The notes: generated by a model from the letters alone, not told the origin. 64,000 bases of DNA from Chitinophagaceae bacterium IBVUCB2 (GCA_002127295.1 NFUV01000001.1:124001-188000); one strand, 5' to 3'; counted from the stretch's first letter, positions 54,680 to 63,463 are shown. Numbers and translations: made by a program.

Positions 54680-56143
54680 TTATAAACTTAAATCCCATCC
54701 ACTCCTGTACTCTCTTCTTACAAACTGGTTGGCTTCATCAAAGTTGGTGATTTTCATATTAGCAGCATCCCATAATAATTTTTTGCGTCCTAAATATTTA
54801 TCACCCCAACCTGTCAATTTTGGATTCTTCATCATCCAACTTCGAATAGCGAGATTACCCATTAATACACTTTCAGTAAATGGTCCTGCATAGGAAAACG
54901 GTGAGCTGGTTTCTCCTTTTCCATAACCAGCTATACAGGCATTTACCCATTGCAGGTGATGACCTTCGGGCACCCGTTTAATTTTTTCTTTCGGCATTTT
55001 TTTCTCTGTCATCAAACGGGTTGGTAATAAACGGGGATTGGCGCCATAGCAATCGAGCAATAATTTTCCTTTTGTTCCAATAAACAATACACCGCCATCC
55101 CAATTACCAAATGGTTCTTCCGGAAGTAATTCATCCGGACGGTCAGGTAATAATCCTCCATCATACCATGATACTTTTATACTTCCTTTTCCATTTGTTC
55201 TTGGATAATTAAGATGAATGATGGATGCCGGAGGGCAGGCATCCGGGTTTTGTGTATCATTCCACATTTCTTTCCAAACTGTTCCAACACTGCATTCCGC
55301 AGAATCAGGATATTGAATAGGCAGTATCCTGTAAATGGGATCCATGATATGACAAGCCATATCTCCCAATGCTCCGGTACCAAATGCCCACCATCCTCTC
55401 CAGTTGAATGGCAGGTAGGCAGGATTATAATCTATATGTTTAGCGGGGCCGAGCCACAGATCCCAATCCAGTTCAGAAGGAATATCAAACTTACCCGAAG
55501 GAGTTGCTAAGCCCTGTGGCCAAACTGGCCTGTTCGTCCATGATTGTGCTTCTGTTACTTTCCCAATCATTCCGGCATCTATCATTTCTTTTGCCTTGCG
55601 TACGCCATCGCCGGAACCTCCCTGGTTACCCATTTGTGTTACCACTTTATACTTCTGTTCGGCCTGGGCTAATATTCTTGCTTCATAGATATCGTGTGCC
55701 AATGGTTTTTGTGTGTACACATGTTTGCCCAATCGCATTGCAGCCAATGTGGCAACTGCATGTATATTATCTGGTGTTGAAATACTACAGGCATCAATAT
55801 TGTTTTTTTCTTTTTCCAGCATTACCCGGAAATCTTTATGATAAGTAGCTTTTGGAAAGGCTTCTCTTGATTTTTTTGCTGCCCTGTAATCAACATCACA
55901 TAAAGCAACAATATTTACATAGGGGCTTTTGGCAAATGCCTGTAAATCTCCATGTCCCATTCCCCCTGCTCCAATCCCGGCAATATTTAACTTGTCACTG
56001 GGAGCAATAAATCCACGGCCCAGGACATGCCGGGGTAATATTAATACTCCGGCGCCTATTGCGGCTGTGTTACGAATAAAATTTCGACGGGAAAGATTTG
56101 ATTGGTATTTAGCAGTTTGAGGTACTTTTTTTTCAGGGGTCAT
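54680..56143 (-). CDS. Tat-exported Gfo/Idh/MocA family oxidoreductase
   Basis: A 487-residue protein with a twin-arginine signal (SRRNFIRNTAAIGAGVLIL) and a Rossmann domain starting NIAGIGAGGMGHGDLQAFAKS, then a C-terminal substrate domain with the family motif TQKPLAHDIYEARIL, where Gln stands in for the usual Glu of EKP. The long form is typical of secreted Bacteroidota sugar dehydrogenases. The substrate is unknown. It starts 40 bp from the divergent csaA gene. Confidence 0.85.
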   Translation of the reverse strand: MTPEKKVPQTAKYQSNLSRRNFIRNTAAIGAGVLILPRHVLGRGFIAPSDKLNIAGIGAGGMGHGDLQAFAKSPYVNIVALCDVDYRAAKKSREAFPKATYHKDFRVMLEKEKNNIDACSISTPDNIHAVATLAAMRLGKHVYTQKPLAHDIYEARILAQAEQKYKVVTQMGNQGGSGDGVRKAKEMIDAGMIGKVTEAQSWTNRPVWPQGLATPSGKFDIPSELDWDLWLGPAKHIDYNPAYLPFNWRGWWAFGTGALGDMACHIMDPIYRILPIQYPDSAECSVGTVWKEMWNDTQNPDACPPASIIHLNYPRTNGKGSIKVSWYDGGLLPDRPDELLPEEPFGNWDGGVLFIGTKGKLLLDCYGANPRLLPTRLMTEKKMPKEKIKRVPEGHHLQWVNACIAGYGKGETSSPFSYAGPFTESVLMGNLAIRSWMMKNPKLTGWGDKYLGRKKLLWDAANMKITNFDEANQFVRREYRSGWDLSL

Positions 56144-56182
56144 TCTTGCAAATTTTCATCAAGTTTACATTAAAATTGTAAG

Positions 56183-56518
56183 ATGACAATCAACTGGAGT
56201 GATTTTGAAAAAATAGATATGCGGACAGGAACAATTATTACAGTAAATGATTTTCCAAAGGCCCGGAAACCTGCTTACCAATTGACCATTGATTTTGGAA
56301 ATGAGCTCGGGATAAAAAGATCATCGGCGCAAATAACGGCACATTACAGAAAAGAAGATTTGTTGAACCGGCAGGTAATTGCAGTCGTTAATTTTCCACC
56401 CAAACAAATAGCTGACTTTATAAGCGAATGTCTTGTACTTGGGGTATATGATGAAAACAAAGATGTAATTTTATTGCAACCCGGTAAACAAATGCAAAAC
56501 GGGATGAAAATTGGCTAA
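56183..56518 (+). CDS. csaA: CsaA-type tRNA-binding protein
   Basis: A 111-residue OB-fold protein of the CsaA/EMAP-II tRNA-binding group. It contains FEKIDMRTGTIITVNDFPKARKPAY, listed in part, then RSSAQITAHYRKED and QVIAVVNFPPKQIADFISECLVLG. CsaA is described as a chaperone with tRNA-binding fold; its exact role is not settled. It is 2 bp from the ogt gene, so co-expressed. Confidence 0.88.
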   Translation: MTINWSDFEKIDMRTGTIITVNDFPKARKPAYQLTIDFGNELGIKRSSAQITAHYRKEDLLNRQVIAVVNFPPKQIADFISECLVLGVYDENKDVILLQPGKQMQNGMKIG

Positions 56519-56520
56519 GC

Positions 56521-57018
56521 ATGTCAGAAAACTACACTACATATTATCATTCACCTGTCGGACTATTAAAAATTTCCGGTACGAATGATTTTATAAGTGA
56601 AGTAACATTTCACGACACTTCTCAAAAAGCAGAAGGTAACAAAAAACATTTGCCTCCAATGCTTATTAATTGTGTGGAGCAATTGATACAATACTTTAAT
56701 GGGGAAAGAAGAATTTTTGAGTTGCCGTTAAACCAGTCCGGTACTGCTTTTCAGCAGGATGTATGGAGCCTGCTAACACAAATACCATTTGGTAAAACAA
56801 TCAGCTATCTTGATCTGGCAAGGCAAACAGGTGATACAAAAGCTACAAGAGCTGTTGCCAATGCAAATGGAAAAAACAATATTGCTATCATAGTTCCGTG
56901 TCATAGAGTAATCGGCTCAACCGGAGAATTAACGGGCTATGCCGGTGGCTTATGGAGAAAGAAATGGCTGTTAGAATTAGAGGCAAAAGTGGCACATGGC
57001 GTACAGACCTTGTTTTAG
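56521..57018 (+). CDS. ogt: Methylated-DNA-protein-cysteine methyltransferase
   Basis: A 165-residue suicide DNA-repair protein that removes alkyl groups from O6-alkylguanine. The acceptor cysteine is in IIVPCHRVIGSTG (around residue 125), with the helix-turn-helix TISYLDLARQTGDTKATRAVANA ahead, listed in part. It lacks the Ada N-terminal zinc domain. It is translated right after csaA; its stop overlaps the stop of the convergent gene at 57015. Confidence 0.93.
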   Translation: MSENYTTYYHSPVGLLKISGTNDFISEVTFHDTSQKAEGNKKHLPPMLINCVEQLIQYFNGERRIFELPLNQSGTAFQQDVWSLLTQIPFGKTISYLDLARQTGDTKATRAVANANGKNNIAIIVPCHRVIGSTGELTGYAGGLWRKKWLLELEAKVAHGVQTLF

Positions 57019-57374
57019 GGGCAGATTTTTCTGGCTACAGTATCGTTGGGGAACACAGCATTTTTTATTACAAATATTTTTTGTTGCAATAATCCATTTT
57101 CCTGTGCAATGAGGCAGGTTGTATCTGCAAGACGACTCCAATCTACGCCAATAGTATCTTTCACATAAATACAAAGTGTATCTGACCCTTGTATATTCGT
57201 ACAACGATAAGCTCCATTCACATAGCTTTTATTTGCCCTGAGTTTCTCTGAAACCCTACTTACTCTTTCACAATCTCCCTCGCAAGGGACGCTATATGAA
57301 GTAGCAATATAGAGGGCTGCATACAATAAAACAATTATTGGTAATAGTAAGATTGAATGTTTATTTTTTTTCAT
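57015..57374 (-). CDS. Small membrane-anchored protein, function unknown
   Basis: A 119-residue protein with one N-terminal membrane segment (SILLLPIIVLLYAALYIATS, residues 6-25). The outer part has six or so Cys (CEGDCERV, RCTNIQ, TLCIYVKD, TTCLIAQ, RKICP), which could form disulfides. No family is recognised. The start at 57374 is picked because it lies 14 bp inside the preceding gene and gives a sensible leader; the frame goes further up but reads as noise. Likely translationally coupled to 57361. Confidence 0.6.
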   Translation of the reverse strand: MKKNKHSILLLPIIVLLYAALYIATSYSVPCEGDCERVSRVSEKLRANKSYVNGAYRCTNIQGSDTLCIYVKDTIGVDWSRLADTTCLIAQENGLLQQKIFVIKNAVFPNDTVARKICP

Positions 57375-57771
57375 ACCTCCTTCTAAGTAATACAAATGAC
57401 AAACAAAAGGCCAGCAACGCTGCACATACATCCCACCAATCCAATGTAAATTTTGCTGTAAGAATAGGCTGAATAAGCTCAGATCCAACTAAGATTATTA
57501 ATACTATTACCGGTAAAAAGCGAAATCGTTTTTGCTGATTTGCCTCCCATAAAAATAAAGCAGAAGAAAAAGAAAAGGCCCAGCAGAAATCTGAACCTGA
57601 GAAGATCAATATTTTTTCGATCAGGGAAAGCTCATTAATATTAACAATAGCCTCTCGCTTATCAATAATTTTTACAAACCAATAATCGGGACGAAAGAAG
57701 AAATAAATAAAATACCCGGTTAACAAAGGCAGGAAAACATAGAAAAAGATTTGTTTTCCGATCCGGCTCAT
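57361..57771 (-). CDS. Small integral membrane protein, VanZ-like topology
   Basis: A 136-residue protein with about three to four membrane helices (IFFYVFLPLLTGYFIYFFF; FCWAFSFSSALFLW; FLPVIVLIILVGSELIQPIL; VCAALLAFCLSFVLL). The arrangement and FTLDWWDVCAALLAF resemble small VanZ-like proteins, but the similarity is weak. Its first codons overlap the end of cdd by 4 bp and its end overlaps the next gene by 14 bp, so the three are tightly coupled. Confidence 0.55.
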   Translation of the reverse strand: MSRIGKQIFFYVFLPLLTGYFIYFFFRPDYWFVKIIDKREAIVNINELSLIEKILIFSGSDFCWAFSFSSALFLWEANQQKRFRFLPVIVLIILVGSELIQPILTAKFTLDWWDVCAALLAFCLSFVLLRRRYEKK

Positions 57772-58253
57772 ATTAATTCAGAACTCGTAAACGCAAATGG
57801 CAGTAAAAAGCTGGCTGTTTTTATTATGTAAACATTGCCTTCCTGCCCACTAAGTATTAGTCGTATAGGCTTTTCAGTTCTTGTTTCATATTCCAATAAA
57901 GCCTGGCGGCACATACCACAGGGAGAAATGGGATGGTCGCTTTTAATTACCTCACTGCTGTAACTGATTGCAATGCTTTTTACAGGTACTTTAGGATGCA
58001 AGGTGGCGATAGTGCCCAACAAGACTCTTTCTGCACAAATACCAACCGGGTAAGAAGCATTCTCCTGGTTTGTACCCGCTACTACTTCGCCATTTTCAAG
58101 TATTGCTACAGCACCTACAAAAAAATTAGAATAAGGGGCATACGCATTTTCTGTAACTGTACGGGCTTCTGTCAACAACCATGCATCTGCTTCACTCAAC
58201 TCGCTGATGTCATTGTACACTTCATATTCAAACTCAAATTTGTTTTCTTTCAT
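57768..58253 (-). CDS. cdd: Cytidine deaminase
   Basis: A 161-residue zinc enzyme that deaminates cytidine and deoxycytidine for pyrimidine salvage. The zinc site is CAERVLLG (Cys-Ala-Glu, residues 75-77) and PCGMCRQAL (two Cys). AYAPYSNFFVGAVAILENGE and GTNQENASYPVG are also present. The ATG at 58253 is used, since the frame's first codon at 58277 is TTG. It heads a three-gene run with two membrane proteins. Confidence 0.93.
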   Translation of the reverse strand: MKENKFEFEYEVYNDISELSEADAWLLTEARTVTENAYAPYSNFFVGAVAILENGEVVAGTNQENASYPVGICAERVLLGTIATLHPKVPVKSIAISYSSEVIKSDHPISPCGMCRQALLEYETRTEKPIRLILSGQEGNVYIIKTASFLLPFAFTSSELI

Positions 58254-58275
58254 TTGGGAAGATTCGGTTAAAGAC

Positions 58276-58307
58276 AAAAATGCCCCTGAAAAATATCAAG
58301 GGCATTT
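58276..58307 (-). terminator. Rho-independent terminator of lepB
   Basis: Stem AAATGCCC (58278-58285) pairs with 58300-58307, followed on the minus strand by TTTTTGTCTTT. It lies between lepB and cdd. Confidence 0.75.
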
Positions 58308-58316
58308 AAAGTTAGT

Positions 58317-59849
58317 TTATTTTATCATACGGAACAACCTGTTCCATCTTGGTCCTCCGTCATAACTAAACCATATCATCCAGGCTTTACCTACGATCCT
58401 GTCTTCGGGTACAAAACCCCAATACCGGCTATCCTGCGATCCCTGGCGGTTATCTCCCATCATCCAGTAATAATCCATTTTAAAAACGTAATCAGTCACT
58501 TCTTTTCCATTCAAAAGGAACTTGCCGTTCTGCATGGAGAAATCATTTCTTTCATAAACACGGATTGCTCTTTCATATATGGAATAATTCTCCGGGGTTA
58601 GTTTTAATGAAGTTCTTTTCTGTGGTATCCATACCGGGCCGAAATCTTCTCTCGTCCATTTATGAAGTGTGTCATAAGGAAAAACATCTCCTCCTCCCCC
58701 ATTGTATGCTTCGTCTAACACAATGGAACTAACTAATCCGCTTTTTAATAATTTTTCTTTCGCTTTATGTGTCAGCAACATCCGATATTCATTCATCTTG
58801 ACTCCTGTAAGAGAGATGTCACCTTTTTCAGCATTCAAATCATATTCTTCTTTCATTACATCAAAGTCAAGACCTGTGTTTGCAGTTACTATATAATTGA
58901 TCTCGCTGTATGGAGGAATCTCTTCTTGTTTACCATTAACAAACACAACATTCTTCTTTACTTCAAGCATATCGCCGGCAATACCTACACAACGTTTGAT
59001 GTAATTATCTGATTTATCAACCGGGTGCACCACTATTGGAAAGTTGGAGGGATCATTTAATACCGCTCTGTCATCTGGTGAACCTAAGGCAGCTCTTCTT
59101 TTAATATCATAATAAGGATTTGCAGATTCAAAGCCCGGTGCATGTATCACTGTATCTCCAGCCGGGAAATTAAATACAACTGCATCTCCCCTTTTTACAG
59201 GTGCTGCAAACCATCTTGTGTAAGGAATTTTAATAGCTGTGGAATATGATTTTGCAGTACCAATAGGCATATAATTATGCACAAAAGGAACTGATAGTGG
59301 TGTATTAGGAATACGGGGGCCGTAACTCAGTTTGCTTACAAATAAAAAATCCTTTACGAGCAACGTTTTTTCCATAGATCCAGTTGGAATAGTGTAAGCT
59401 TCAAATACAAATGTGCGGATCAATGTTGCTGCCACCACTGCAAATACTGCTGCATCCACCCATTCTCTCCAACCAGCTTTCTTATTTCTTTTAACTCCTT
59501 CTTCCCCGATGAAATTTGGATTCTTTTTATAGGCGAGATAAGGGAAATAAACAGGGGCTGCTAAAGATGCTGCAGTATGACTGCCAAATGAAAATTGTCC
59601 GAATACTTTTGCAAACTCAATGAAAATGCCCGGACTGATAAACCAACCAACTACCGGAATGAATTGCCAGAAAACCCAGTGCTTGGGACGCTTTGCCAAA
59701 TCCTGCATTACCCATGTATTATAAAAGGGAACATAAGCTTTCCAGGCTGGCGCCCCTGCTTTTACAAAAAGCTTGGCGAAGCCGAATGAAGGCAGGAAAA
59801 CAATCAGGGTGCTTATAAGGTAAACAATGAAAATATGTTGTAGTGGCAT
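58317..59849 (-). CDS. lepB: Signal peptidase I with an extended N-terminus
   Basis: A 510-residue protease that removes signal peptides at the membrane. Ser158 in TIPTGSMEKTLL and Lys285 in NYIKRCVGIAGD form the catalytic dyad. The domain from 127 to 500 includes GDAVVFNFP and the late MMGDNRQGSQDSRYWGFVP. Before it are about 120 residues with several membrane helices (IFIVYLISTLIVFLPSFGF; FIPVVGWFISPGIFIEFAK), a DUF5684-like part usual in Bacteroidota LepB. There is a good promoter and its own terminator. Confidence 0.93.
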   Translation of the reverse strand: MPLQHIFIVYLISTLIVFLPSFGFAKLFVKAGAPAWKAYVPFYNTWVMQDLAKRPKHWVFWQFIPVVGWFISPGIFIEFAKVFGQFSFGSHTAASLAAPVYFPYLAYKKNPNFIGEEGVKRNKKAGWREWVDAAVFAVVAATLIRTFVFEAYTIPTGSMEKTLLVKDFLFVSKLSYGPRIPNTPLSVPFVHNYMPIGTAKSYSTAIKIPYTRWFAAPVKRGDAVVFNFPAGDTVIHAPGFESANPYYDIKRRAALGSPDDRAVLNDPSNFPIVVHPVDKSDNYIKRCVGIAGDMLEVKKNVVFVNGKQEEIPPYSEINYIVTANTGLDFDVMKEEYDLNAEKGDISLTGVKMNEYRMLLTHKAKEKLLKSGLVSSIVLDEAYNGGGGDVFPYDTLHKWTREDFGPVWIPQKRTSLKLTPENYSIYERAIRVYERNDFSMQNGKFLLNGKEVTDYVFKMDYYWMMGDNRQGSQDSRYWGFVPEDRIVGKAWMIWFSYDGGPRWNRLFRMIK

Positions 59850-59868
59850 AGCGTAATTTAATAAGCGA

Positions 59869-59898
59869 CAAAAATATCATAATTATTTGCGTATCAAA
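59869..59898 (-). promoter_or_regulatory. Consensus Bacteroidota promoter of lepB
   Basis: On the minus strand TTTG (59898-59895) is followed after 18 nt by TATTTTTG (59876-59869), both perfect. The lepB ATG is 19 nt downstream. Confidence 0.6.
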
Positions 59899-59974
59899 AT
59901 TTTAATCTTCAAAGTTTTGCTAAAGAAGCGTCCGTATTTACCCGGAAATAATTCTATTTTCGGTATCCGTTGAT

Positions 59975-60874
59975 ATGAACCATTTTACGATTAAGGATAT
60001 AGAAAATCTTTGCGATATAAAAGCTCATACATTAAGAATATGGGAGCAACGATATGAGCTATTTACTCCCAAAAGAAAGAAAAGCCTTCATCGTATTTAT
60101 GATAACGAGGATCTGAAGGAACTTCTACGTATATCATTCCTCTATCACAGTGGTCATAAAATCTCAAAGATCGCAGCTTTAACACCGGAGGAGATACAGC
60201 AACTTGTTGAAAAATCCTCTTTGCAGAAAAACAACCAGGAAGCCTATGTTCACCAATTAATTGAAGCCGGGATAGATTTTGACCAGGAGAAGTTTGAACA
60301 AATCATCAACTCGGTGATACAACAGGTAGGATTAGAAAGATGTATAATCGAATTATTTTATCCTTTCCTGCAACGCATAGGACTTCTATGGATGACTAAC
60401 AATGTAATTCCAGCACAGGAACATTTTAGCAGCCATATTATCTGCAAAAAAATAATAATGGCTATTGATGGATTGAAAAATATTGATGAGAACCTTCCTG
60501 CTATTCTCGTATTTACACCAGCCGGTGAGTTTCATGAAATCCCACTACTTGCTGCGAATTATTTTTTGAGAAAATACAATAACCGAACTGTTTATTTTGG
60601 TATCAATGTACAACAACAAAGTGTTGAATATTATTTACAACACCAACCCGTAAGCTGTGTATATACACATGTAATTACAAAACTTACTGAAGATGGAACA
60701 GAAAACTACATTAATTGGCTATGCAAGAAATTTCCTGACAAAAACATCACTTTATCTGGCCCTGCAGGAAAATGTATTGAACAGATTCCTCCCAATCTTC
60801 GCATCATCCGCTCGGTTGATGAAATGATTACATTTGCAAAAAAAAGAGGCGAAGAATATAAACTCTCTACTTAG
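59975..60874 (+). CDS. MerR-type regulator with cobalamin-binding domain (CarH/LitR-like)
   Basis: A 299-residue regulator with a MerR DNA-binding domain (residues 3-72, FTIKDIENLCDIKAHTLRIW, then WEQRYELFTPKRK), a helical B12-cap region and a Rossmann-like B12 domain (175-299). Trp139 and Glu149-His150 form W-x9-EH exactly (WMTNNVIPAQEH), the signature of adenosylcobalamin photoreceptors. His187 in AGEFHEIPLL matches the lower cobalt ligand. So it may sense light or B12. The residue after W139 is Met, where Thermus has the His used in the light state. Its targets are not visible. Confidence 0.88.
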   Translation: MNHFTIKDIENLCDIKAHTLRIWEQRYELFTPKRKKSLHRIYDNEDLKELLRISFLYHSGHKISKIAALTPEEIQQLVEKSSLQKNNQEAYVHQLIEAGIDFDQEKFEQIINSVIQQVGLERCIIELFYPFLQRIGLLWMTNNVIPAQEHFSSHIICKKIIMAIDGLKNIDENLPAILVFTPAGEFHEIPLLAANYFLRKYNNRTVYFGINVQQQSVEYYLQHQPVSCVYTHVITKLTEDGTENYINWLCKKFPDKNITLSGPAGKCIEQIPPNLRIIRSVDEMITFAKKRGEEYKLST

Positions 60875-62027
60875 GCATTACATAATTGCTCACATCTTCT
60901 GCCGTAATTGTTTTTCCAGATAAGATTACGAGGCGTTCCACTACGTTTCTTAATTCCCGGATATTACCTGTCCAATTGTATTGCTGCAAAAGTTTAATGG
61001 CATCTGCATCCATAGGTTTTTGTGCTATACCATAATCAGAGCATATATCAGTCAAAAATTGATCAACCAGTAATGGAATATCATCCCGCCTGTCATTAAG
61101 CGAAGGAACATGAATAAGTATAACACTCAGGCGGTGATATAAATCGAGACGGAAATTTTTTGCCTCTACTTCTTTTAATAGATCTTTATTGGTAGCTGCA
61201 ATAACACGAACATCAACATTAATATCTTTATCTGCACCTACCCTCGTTATTTTACCTTCTTGTAAAGCTCTCAGCACTTTTGCCTGCGCATTGGCACTCA
61301 TATCTCCTATTTCATCCAGGAAGAGTGTACCCCCATTGGCAGATTCAAACTTTCCAATCCGTTGCTTGATAGCAGAAGTAAATGATCCTTTTTCGTGGCC
61401 AAACAATTCACTTTCGATCAGCTCTGATGGAATAGCAGCGCAGTTAACTTCTACCATAGGCCCTGTAGCTCTGTTACTTTTTTCATGCACCCAGCGGGCA
61501 ACTAATTCTTTACCTACCCCATTTTCTCCCGTAATAAGTATGCGGGCATCAGTGGGGGCCACTTTTTCAATTGTTTCTTTAATTTTTTTAATGGGAGTTG
61601 ATTCGCCAATCATTTCCTGTACTTTGCTCACCCTTCTTTTCAACACTTTTGTTTCAGTAACAAGAGTGCTTTTGTCCATTGCATTCCGGATGGTGATCAA
61701 CAAACGGTTTAAATCTGGCGGCTTCGAAATATAGTCATAAGCACCTTTCTTAACAGCTTCAACGGCCGTCTCAATATTTCCATGCCCTGAAATCATGATA
61801 ATGGGAACATCGGGATTTATTTCGCCGGCTTTTTGCAAAAATTCAATGCCATCCAGTTTTGGCATTTTTATATCACATAAAACAAGATCAAATGTTTTTT
61901 CTTTGAATTTTTTTAACCCTTCTTCGCCATCAGCAGCTTCCTCTACTTTGTAACCTTCAAAGGATAATATTTCCAGCAGGGTCTTGCGAATTGCTTTTTC
62001 ATCATCAATAATCAGTATGTCAGCCAT
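60867..62027 (-). CDS. Sigma-54-dependent response regulator lacking a Fis domain
   Basis: A 386-residue NtrC-type activator. The receiver has Asp52 in LVLCDIKMPKLDG; the AAA+ domain has Walker A GENGVGKE (167-174), the sigma-54 loop GSFTSA (214-219, a variant of GAFTGA), Walker B GGTLFLDEIG and arginine finger FRLDLYHR. It ends soon after NIRELRNVVERLVIL, so no Fis-type helix-turn-helix follows. A sensor kinase gene is not adjacent. The 3' end overlaps the merR gene by 8 bp. Confidence 0.9.
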   Translation of the reverse strand: MADILIIDDEKAIRKTLLEILSFEGYKVEEAADGEEGLKKFKEKTFDLVLCDIKMPKLDGIEFLQKAGEINPDVPIIMISGHGNIETAVEAVKKGAYDYISKPPDLNRLLITIRNAMDKSTLVTETKVLKRRVSKVQEMIGESTPIKKIKETIEKVAPTDARILITGENGVGKELVARWVHEKSNRATGPMVEVNCAAIPSELIESELFGHEKGSFTSAIKQRIGKFESANGGTLFLDEIGDMSANAQAKVLRALQEGKITRVGADKDINVDVRVIAATNKDLLKEVEAKNFRLDLYHRLSVILIHVPSLNDRRDDIPLLVDQFLTDICSDYGIAQKPMDADAIKLLQQYNWTGNIRELRNVVERLVILSGKTITAEDVSNYVMPK

Positions 62028-62415
62028 CAGAAATTTGATTTAAGTCGTAAAAATAATTGATTTGGGGCGAACGAAGACAAGTTGCAGAGAATCAGCTAAA
62101 AACATAAACTGCTATATGGATCAGCTAAATGGGGCTTATAATAGACCAATCTGACGGATATTATAGACTTGGGTAAAATAAAAGGCCGGGTAGAAACCCA
62201 GCCTCGTTTTAAAATCCAATATCCTATGAAAAACCGTTGTAAAGATGCGGAGAAAATATCAAACAGTTGCAATTAATAAGAGTTTTTTTCAATAAATACC
62301 ACAAAAGGGGTATGCCTTGCAGTATTATTCTTTTAGAAGCGAGGTTTATTTAGTTACCAATATAAAAACCCTGCATTAAGCAGGGCTTCGTAGATTAAAA
62401 TAAGATTAAAAGAAA
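62028..62415. other. 388-bp intergenic region without a gene
   Basis: No credible gene is seen. It holds a hairpin at 62184-62203 (GGCCGGGT and its near complement, loop AGAA, one mismatch), which on the minus strand is followed by TTTTATTTT. As no minus-strand gene ends there except one reading from 62416, it may end a short unannotated transcript. The pdhB terminator is at 62364-62386. Confidence 0.5.
62364..62386 (-). terminator. Rho-independent terminator of pdhB
   Basis: Stem CCCTGC (62369-62374) pairs with GCAGGG (62380-62385), followed on the minus strand by TTTTTATA. Confidence 0.75.
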
Positions 62416-63405
62416 TTACTTGACCTGGTACATTACCTCTTTAACAAGCTTTACAGTTCTGGCTACATCTGGTAACGCAGCAGCTACCAGGTTTGGCGCA
62501 TAGTGTAGTGGTGCATCAGCAGCAGTAATACGGCGAATAGGTGCATCTAGATAATCAAATCCTTCTTTTTGTATACGATAGGTAATTTCAGAAGAAACGG
62601 ATGCAAATGGCCATTGTTCTTCTACAATAACCAACCGGTTTGTTTTCTTTACACTTTCCAATATAGTCATCCAGTCAAGCGGACGAATGGTACGCAAATC
62701 AACTACTTCTGCACTGACACCTTCTTTTTCCAGTTCAGCGGCAGCTCCAAGAGCTACTTTCATCATTTTATTAAAAGAAACGATGGTTACATCGGTTCCG
62801 GCTTTTTTTACATCGGCTTTTCCCAGCTCTATATAATATTCTTCTTCAGGAATCTCCATTTTATCTCCATACATCTGCTCACTTTCCATGAACATAACGG
62901 GGTCTTCTTCGTAACGGATGGCTTGTTTCAGCAAACCTTTTGCATCATATCCATTGCTTGGTGAAACCACTTTAATACCGGGAATATTAGCATATAAAGC
63001 TTCGAAAGCAGTTGAGTGCTGAGCACCTAATTGACCCGCAGAACCATTACCACCTCTAAAAACGATAGGACAAGAAATTTGTCCTCCACTCATTGCCAGC
63101 ATTTTACTGGCAGTATTGAGAATTTGGTCTAAAGCTAATACAGCGAAATTCCAGGTCATAAATTCCACGATGGGGCGAAGTCCGTTTTGAGCAGAACCTA
63201 CACCAACAGCTGTAAAACCTAGTTCTGCAATAGGTGTATCGATTACTCTTTTAGGGCCAAACTCTGCCAGCATTCCCTGGCTTACTTTGTAGGCTCCATT
63301 GTATTCAGCCACTTCCTCACCCATCAGGTACACCCTGTCATCTCTTCTCATTTCTTCACTCATCGCCTCTCTTAGGGCATCCCGAAATGCAATTGATCTT
63401 GCCAT
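62416..63405 (-). CDS. pdhB: Pyruvate dehydrogenase E1 component subunit beta
   Basis: A 329-residue thiamine-diphosphate enzyme subunit; with the alpha subunit it decarboxylates pyruvate for acetyl-CoA. It has RVYLMGEEVAEYNGAYKVSQG, listed in part, with the catalytic Glu near residue 28, FMTWNFAVLALDQI, GQLGAQHSTAFEALY, and the C-terminal RLVIVEEQWPFASVSSEI. A different 2-oxo acid (branched-chain) is possible but less likely. The alpha subunit gene is not next to it here. Confidence 0.93.
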   Translation of the reverse strand: MARSIAFRDALREAMSEEMRRDDRVYLMGEEVAEYNGAYKVSQGMLAEFGPKRVIDTPIAELGFTAVGVGSAQNGLRPIVEFMTWNFAVLALDQILNTASKMLAMSGGQISCPIVFRGGNGSAGQLGAQHSTAFEALYANIPGIKVVSPSNGYDAKGLLKQAIRYEEDPVMFMESEQMYGDKMEIPEEEYYIELGKADVKKAGTDVTIVSFNKMMKVALGAAAELEKEGVSAEVVDLRTIRPLDWMTILESVKKTNRLVIVEEQWPFASVSSEITYRIQKEGFDYLDAPIRRITAADAPLHYAPNLVAAALPDVARTVKLVKEVMYQVK

Positions 63406-63428
63406 TGGTTAGTCAAATTTTAGGTGGG

Positions 63429-63436
63429 CAAATTTA
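63429..63436 (-). promoter_or_regulatory. TAnnTTTG -7 element of pdhB
   Basis: The minus strand reads TAAATTTG about 24 nt before the ATG. The -33 region (TTTCG/TTTAG) is a weak match. Confidence 0.35.
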
Positions 63437-63463
63437 AGCGAGAAGGCGGATAAAACCTAAACG

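Noticed and set aside
61189-61734. A 181-codon plus-strand frame
   Set aside because: Shadow of the sigma-54 regulator gene on the opposite strand.
62225-62275. A 16-codon plus-strand frame starting MKNRCKDAEK
   Set aside because: Too short, with no ribosome binding site or conservation argument.
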